Below are positions 60,201 to 64,000 of a stretch of 64,000 nucleotides of DNA, in pieces. Numbering within the stretch: position 1 is the stretch's first letter; each line of letters begins with the position of its first letter. The notes under the pieces were generated by a model. It was not told where the DNA came from, did not search any database, and worked only from the letters and a program-made list of their open reading frames with translations. The translations under genes were made by a program, and so were the position numbers. This DNA is from Spirosoma oryzae (GTDB lineage: Bacteria > Bacteroidota > Bacteroidia > Cytophagales > Spirosomataceae), in the NCBI RefSeq assembly GCF_003002825.1, contig NZ_PVTE01000009.1, forward strand, positions 124,001-188,000. The letters are read 5' to 3'.

Positions 60201-63200
60201 GAAAACGATCAGCTGACCGATAAGGGAGCCAATCTGCTACTGGACGAGATCCAGAAAGAATACGAACGAATTCAGCAAACCTACAAAGAAATAAACCCGG
60301 ACGAGAACGGGAAGCCTAGGTATTCAGCTGAACTTGAAAAGGCCCAGAACTACCACACCGGGAAATCCCTGAAACCCGTGGTGGTCAAGGATCCGACCCG
60401 CTTATCGGTGACGGTTCACGTACCGAGCGCCGGTAAAGATTTTCGGGGGCTGCAGTTCACCGACGGACTCCGGGGCTTACTCCCCGGTAACTGGCAAACA
60501 CTACCCCAGCCGGGTGATACCGAAGCCGGTAACCTGATACTATCGGCCCTGGCTGGTTATGACTTTCCCCGCCAGAAACTACTGGCTCCGATCAAGCAGC
60601 AGATCCGGGCTAACCTGGACGAGCACCTGGACCGTTTTGCCCAGGAAGGACTCTGGAAAGCCGATCTTTCAGGTCCCACGACCCTGCTGAATCTCCGGCT
60701 GAGCAAAGCCCGGGTGGAAAACAAGCTGGTATCGGACCTGCTGAATAACATCGCCATGGGGCAGCTGGCCTACGGGGATGCGGCTCTGCTCTACAAAAAC
60801 GACGGGGTAGACGTCTTCAAACGACTCAAGGGGCTCAACGCGGCTATCATTAACTTTAAAATACCCTTCAGCTCCCCGGCCCAGGGAATTGATGAACCGG
60901 CTACGTATCTGAAAGCTTTGACCATCGGAGAACCGACGGCTGTCAGTGACGTCTCCGGGGGCTCGATCGATCTGGCCGATGCTCAGGGCTACCAGAGTGT
61001 TCAGGCCCGTCGAAAACACCTCTACGGAGCGGGCCGGCTGGACAGTCTGCAGGTCGAAGTGCTCGACGCCATACAGGAAGGCAAACCTGTCCGGGGCAAA
61101 CTGCTGGCCCGGTTGCGGGAATCAGGGATTATGTACAACTCGGAGAAGACCGTGGGAGCCGACGGGCAGCAGTACAAAAAGCTCTCGGAGACGATTCTCT
61201 CCAAAGAACTTACGGCCGATCCCTACCCGATCACCAAAGAACAGTTTGATCAGTGGGCCAGTCTGGACAGCTACAACCGGACCCGGCTGAATCCCGGATC
61301 TCCCGAAGTAAGCTCCTATATCGACGACAAATCTGGTCAGCGGGTCTACCGGCAGTGGGTCCCCAAGCCCGGCCGCCGGAGTCTGAACGAGCTTCGGTTG
61401 AAAATGGACGGCTTTGAGCGGGTCGGGGACAACTGGCAGTTTCGGGGTTATGAACACCGTATCGATCTGGTAACACCCCTCTCGGCCAGTAAAACCCTGA
61501 ACGTGAATGTTCACGAAACGAGAACTGACGCTGGTCAGCCCGACTGGGGGCAGGTCGATGACCGGAGCATTCACCAGCTGGATTTCAGCTTTTACGGGCT
61601 GCAGACGGAAAACCCTTCGGGTAAAACCAAGATTGTCGATCCGACCCAGATGCTGGAGATCATTGCCAACGAGTTGGGAGACGATGCTAGGGTCTGGTTC
61701 GAACAGGAATTTATCGGCAAGAACCAGATCGAAACCCTCTGGCAAAGCTACCTTCAGCAGCGGGATTCGACCAACTACCAGCTGGCAGAGAAAGTCTTCC
61801 AGGACGAATCGGGTAATCTGACGCTCCACCGGTTCCGTCAGCAGGCCTTCGAAGCGGTTATTCGCTCGGGTAAAGACAAACAGACAGTTGATCTGTTCGA
61901 TCCCCAGCATAACCTGAATCTGAACCTGCCCCTGACCAGGGATCAGTTCATCAGCCAGTTCTTTTCCCATTTCTCCAAAGGAGTACTATCCCACAAACGG
62001 GCGGGGGATTCACTGGCCCACGTGTCTTCGTTTGGTCACCAGGTCATTAAAAAGCTCCGCCGGGTCAAGCTCGACGACGGTTCGACCAATATCACCTGGG
62101 ACGTTATCCGGGACGGCTCCCGGGAATACCAGCTGGCCCTTGGGCAGGGTCTCTCGGGTAGTTTGGCCCCATTCCGCTACAAGCACGAGTTCGACGGTAA
62201 AAGGCGGATCGAGCCAACTGGTTACACCGATTCAAAAGGGAATACCAACTCCAGCTGGTTTAGTCAGGCTACTACGCTACTGGGTGATCAGGACTCGGTC
62301 TACGTACTGGACAGTCTTCGGCACCTTAAACCCCGGCTGGAAGAAACCGCTCCCGGCTCCAATGTGTACCGGCAGACGGGGTATTTCTCCGAAGCCCTGA
62401 TGCCGGTACACGACGATCAGATTCGGGAGCTGACGCCGGACCTGCGGTATAGCTTTGGGGTCCGGATTCCTTCCCAGGACAAGCACTCGGCCATGAATGT
62501 GGAGTGGGTGGATACGCTGCCGGTTTTCATGGGTTCCAGTGTGATTCTGCCCAAGGAAGTCGTCGAGCTGTCGGGTTCCGATTTTGACATCGACAAACTC
62601 TATTTGACCCGCTTTGATGGATACTGGAAGAAAGATCGGAACAACCGGAATCAGTTCGTAGCTTACGGATCGGAGCAAACCGACGAAGCCCGGTGGGAAA
62701 GTTACGTCCATTACCTGCTGGATCATTACCCGGCCATCAAACGGGAGCTTCGTCAGAAACTCCAGGATCCGACTTATCAGGATTTAGCTGTAGTAGTCCG
62801 GGCTCTGCAGGCCGATCAATCGGAACAGTTACTGGATGACGAACAGTTGTCGGACTGGACGGCCGCCAGTCTCCAGCTATACTTTGCCGGCGATCTAGCT
62901 GGTTTGAAAGCCGGGCTGGACAGCCAGTACCAGCAGGCCCTGTCAGAAGTCCTCTCTCAGTTCGGCCTGCCGGCCAGTCAGAACACCTATACCAGTCTGC
63001 CCAGGGCGGAACAGGAAGCCCTGCACGTGGGGATCATCCAGAACCGGATGCTCTCGCTCCAACAGGGACTCCTGGCCAACGATACGACCATCAATGACAG
63101 TAATCCGACGGGTGGTCAGTACAACCAGCCGGCGGCTCTGGATAAACTGAACGAGCTGAAGGGAGAAACCCAGGACGGCACCCGGCTGTTTGGTGAATCG

Positions 63201-64000
63201 GTGGCTCCGATTTCGACCCACTGGCAGCTGACCCACAGCAGGGTTCATCAGAAAAACGGAGTGGGTAAAGCCCTGATCGGTATCGGGGTGAATACCAACT
63301 TGTTTCTAATCAATGCCGTCCGGCTGGGCTTTCAAGTCCATCCCGACTACCTGCCTAAACTGGACGACAACCGTTCCCATGACGGGATCTACCGGGCCCA
63401 GACGGTGGGGAAAAACGGCGAGGCAGTTCGGAGCTTTGATATCAACTCGACGATCATTACGGCCGATACCGACGAAGCCAAGGAAGCCCTGAACGCCTAC
63501 TACCAGCTCAACAGCGATACCCAGGCTGTGGTACTCCACCTGACGGGGATTGGCTACAGTCTGCTCGACGGACTGACACTGGTCAACCAGCCGGTGATTC
63601 AACGCTACGTGGCCCTGACCGAACAGGCCCGCCGGGTCAAACGAGGTATTGGGGTTATCAGCAAGGAAGAAGAAGGACTTCGGTTTGCCAGCAAGGATAA
63701 ACTGGTCCGGCAGGCGCTGGGCTTATCGGATACCGACAAACTGGACCTATCCGGAAGCTACACCGTCGAAGCCCTGCGGAACCAGTTGGCTGGTTACCGC
63801 AAAACCGGAACGTATCAACGGTCCTCAATTGATGGACAACTGCTGACCGATTTTCAGAACCTGGTCGAATTGAACGAGTACGCCAGTAACTTCGTCCGGT
63901 TCATCAAGCTCAAAAAAGGGTTTGGTCGGGAGCTGCCCGCCTTCGATCAGCTGGTCAAAGCCGGTGAACGACTGGGGTTTGGAGCCGTAGAACCCGAAGC
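57273..64000 (+). CDS. virion RNA polymerase (crAss-like, DFDID type), 3' end beyond the window
   Basis: An uninterrupted frame of 2242 codons from ATG 57273 (MPYQPLCLNPQDPTVKQFIN) to the window end. The active-site loop GSDFDIDKLYL, with D1770, D1772 and D1774, is the hallmark of crAss-like virion RNA polymerases, which are single-chain relatives of the two-double-psi-beta-barrel polymerases (QDE-1-like and multisubunit RNAPs). The preceding segment MGSSVILPKEVVEL belongs to the same barrel. The enzyme is packed in the virion, injected, and transcribes early genes. The 1,770 residues before the motif are more than I remember for the Cellulophaga phage relative and may include fused cargo domains. 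Codon use returns to the GC-richer head-gene style. Confidence 0.88.
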   Translation, partial: MPYQPLCLNPQDPTVKQFINQYGMRETYRIYTQHQYWLPDFTAYQNRTQADVLPTQGAMDYLQSMVSLDQFNTDNLANIGVELPQGTEAAFWRDTFYFGDSISRGALSEEAFHAVFQRVIPGTEQQDLLDTGKQLLQADLKVLGHTSLNGYYQTMLQSAPQTYENLSKEAGLNRLYEEKLATEFVRWNTYGKQAAWEADWTKRLAPYLGAKSASRISGLISRLFTRLKAVMGLYDKNRLKADLFFSRLRSGVYQTAKVTEAGNLNTVPTTRLIRLGNGQTVSVRESTQLLRNLGALVLQLGDHDLFSYLSEPERIEKALELMSSQYGRTPGGKQVSLVLKPTYFDKVSKQKEVNPEYQLIKADLEAYLGELRSVSTLLDESEEDEIGGGINEFAGYDKEANEIGGFAGLSTWVKQFIARTGIPRLDSNGLPQVHTVDTGNGVIELPILDVVDPQQVYTGLARSLSNTTGVNDRLEKLLVLTQFDGNPATRAVTDQLLRDMAPVRYQATPALQAIQERFTLTDGIRTPQQLDRALQIADARLTARDRSAITQQAFTRLQETSPRVLREELLAAIRTDTLDSYLSSAGKNVLIRILKGFDLWKRDMLNMRVDPSNGLSVISEANVERASKQLLARWESNWNRRTTETPDQLPTGPDVVNSRVTLETKDFPLVQLEALALPEQTAYIESVFDREVDKQLRFLNRFGIQVPSAYLYYRLQWFAEQRYPALPGINQTRSARLKDLYPIPDSLLLTPDDLGLLDKYVQNPAVSPYQATGSKGLEAGMRTRLQKLAEGAARFDESAVDSSYQNAEGKTIYSYQQKTYSLEFFNWFGQTGLTKLEDLYRTGNRTRLRDDPSGNPVYLQLDSWALQKNRLLKAILTDPAVRAQQGKLTAFTVDGTTQTQLEGTPDNARSRPDAQAGEGVTYGGMSPREFDQFNLNSLVSRSTTVGSLTISPVFLGNRETSKTGEYMNLPLLTGLIENDQLTDKGANLLLDEIQKEYERIQQTYKEINPDENGKPRYSAELEKAQNYHTGKSLKPVVVKDPTRLSVTVHVPSAGKDFRGLQFTDGLRGLLPGNWQTLPQPGDTEAGNLILSALAGYDFPRQKLLAPIKQQIRANLDEHLDRFAQEGLWKADLSGPTTLLNLRLSKARVENKLVSDLLNNIAMGQLAYGDAALLYKNDGVDVFKRLKGLNAAIINFKIPFSSPAQGIDEPATYLKALTIGEPTAVSDVSGGSIDLADAQGYQSVQARRKHLYGAGRLDSLQVEVLDAIQEGKPVRGKLLARLRESGIMYNSEKTVGADGQQYKKLSETILSKELTADPYPITKEQFDQWASLDSYNRTRLNPGSPEVSSYIDDKSGQRVYRQWVPKPGRRSLNELRLKMDGFERVGDNWQFRGYEHRIDLVTPLSASKTLNVNVHETRTDAGQPDWGQVDDRSIHQLDFSFYGLQTENPSGKTKIVDPTQMLEIIANELGDDARVWFEQEFIGKNQIETLWQSYLQQRDSTNYQLAEKVFQDESGNLTLHRFRQQAFEAVIRSGKDKQTVDLFDPQHNLNLNLPLTRDQFISQFFSHFSKGVLSHKRAGDSLAHVSSFGHQVIKKLRRVKLDDGSTNITWDVIRDGSREYQLALGQGLSGSLAPFRYKHEFDGKRRIEPTGYTDSKGNTNSSWFSQATTLLGDQDSVYVLDSLRHLKPRLEETAPGSNVYRQTGYFSEALMPVHDDQIRELTPDLRYSFGVRIPSQDKHSAMNVEWVDTLPVFMGSSVILPKEVVELSGSDFDIDKLYLTRFDGYWKKDRNNRNQFVAYGSEQTDEARWESYVHYLLDHYPAIKRELRQKLQDPTYQDLAVVVRALQADQSEQLLDDEQLSDWTAASLQLYFAGDLAGLKAGLDSQYQQALSEVLSQFGLPASQNTYTSLPRAEQEALHVGIIQNRMLSLQQGLLANDTTINDSNPTGGQYNQPAALDKLNELKGETQDGTRLFGESVAPISTHWQLTHSRVHQKNGVGKALIGIGVNTNLFLINAVRLGFQVHPDYLPKLDDNRSHDGIYRAQTVGKNGEAVRSFDINSTIITADTDEAKEALNAYYQLNSDTQAVVLHLTGIGYSLLDGLTLVNQPVIQRYVALTEQARRVKRGIGVISKEEEGLRFASKDKLVRQALGLSDTDKLDLSGSYTVEALRNQLAGYRKTGTYQRSSIDGQLLTDFQNLVELNEYASNFVRFIKLKKGFGRELPAFDQLVKAGERLGFGAVEPE

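Noticed and set aside
1-64000. Stop-codon reassignment, as in some crAss-like phages
   Set aside because: TAA, TAG and TGA all end genes at coupled start/stop overlaps, and long genes contain none in frame.

Overview
The window looks like part of the genome of a crAss-like phage (order Crassvirales, podovirus morphology) of a Bacteroidota host. Three things support this: the gene order TerL, portal, scaffold-like, MCP, connector/ring proteins, very large 'muzzle' protein, large internal (cargo) proteins, giant RNA polymerase; the DFDID metal-binding motif of the virion RNA polymerase family in the last, incomplete gene; and start signals typical of Bacteroidota phages (AT-rich leaders, TAnnTTTG-like boxes, few Shine-Dalgarno sites). 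TAA, TAG and TGA all act as stops, usually in ATGA/GTGA overlaps, so the code is standard. I see no tRNA, CRISPR array or insertion sequence.

Layout. 1-985: leftward genes (one cut at the edge, one 229-aa unknown, one possible micro-ORF). 986-1478: divergent control region with a G-run cluster, a 14-bp palindrome, a promoter-like box and a leader with four consecutive hairpins. 1479-12282: compact rightward run of small genes around the large terminase: PD-(D/E)XK nuclease, endonuclease VII-like HNH protein, two DUF2829/Tad2-like proteins, an Acb2-like hairpin protein, a zinc-ribbon protein, TerL carrying a 351-aa intein, a ClpP-fold protease and many unknown small genes, ended by a strong terminator. 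12510-19941: head genes. 19993-29421: structural and receptor-binding/adhesin genes with Ig/PKD-like repeats and an SGNH esterase. 29486-38375: connector/ring proteins, the 1487-aa muzzle protein and a virion lysozyme. 38365-47276: structural protein, holin/lysis-like membrane proteins, a second SGNH receptor-binding protein, an internal cargo protein and a DUF5675 protein. 47276-52714: 1812-aa cargo protein. 52813-56962: AT-rich, mostly leftward accessory island with a membrane-anchored PD-(D/E)XK protein, a lipoprotein and its cytosolic paralogue, two unknown proteins, an RNase H-fold protein without its catalytic residues and a RepL-like winged-helix protein. 57273 to the end: virion RNA polymerase, cut by the window edge.

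How the genes fit together. On the model known for crAss-like phages, the muzzle and ring proteins form the short tail barrel, which holds the cargo proteins and the RNA polymerase. These are injected with the DNA, and the polymerase starts early transcription. The small genes around terL would be early or host-takeover functions, including likely sponges for CBASS/Thoeris signal nucleotides.

Most notable observations: (1) the TerL intein has no N-terminal nucleophile but carries the complete W-C-T triplet of class 3 inteins, with a homing endonuclease that appears inactivated; (2) a possible set of three anti-signalling proteins; (3) the AT-rich reverse island between cargo and polymerase genes; (4) structured RNA elements, namely a four-hairpin leader and a three-way junction; (5) an 18-bp promoter-like motif shared by the two rightward units, lying so close to the polymerase start codon that its mRNA may be leaderless.
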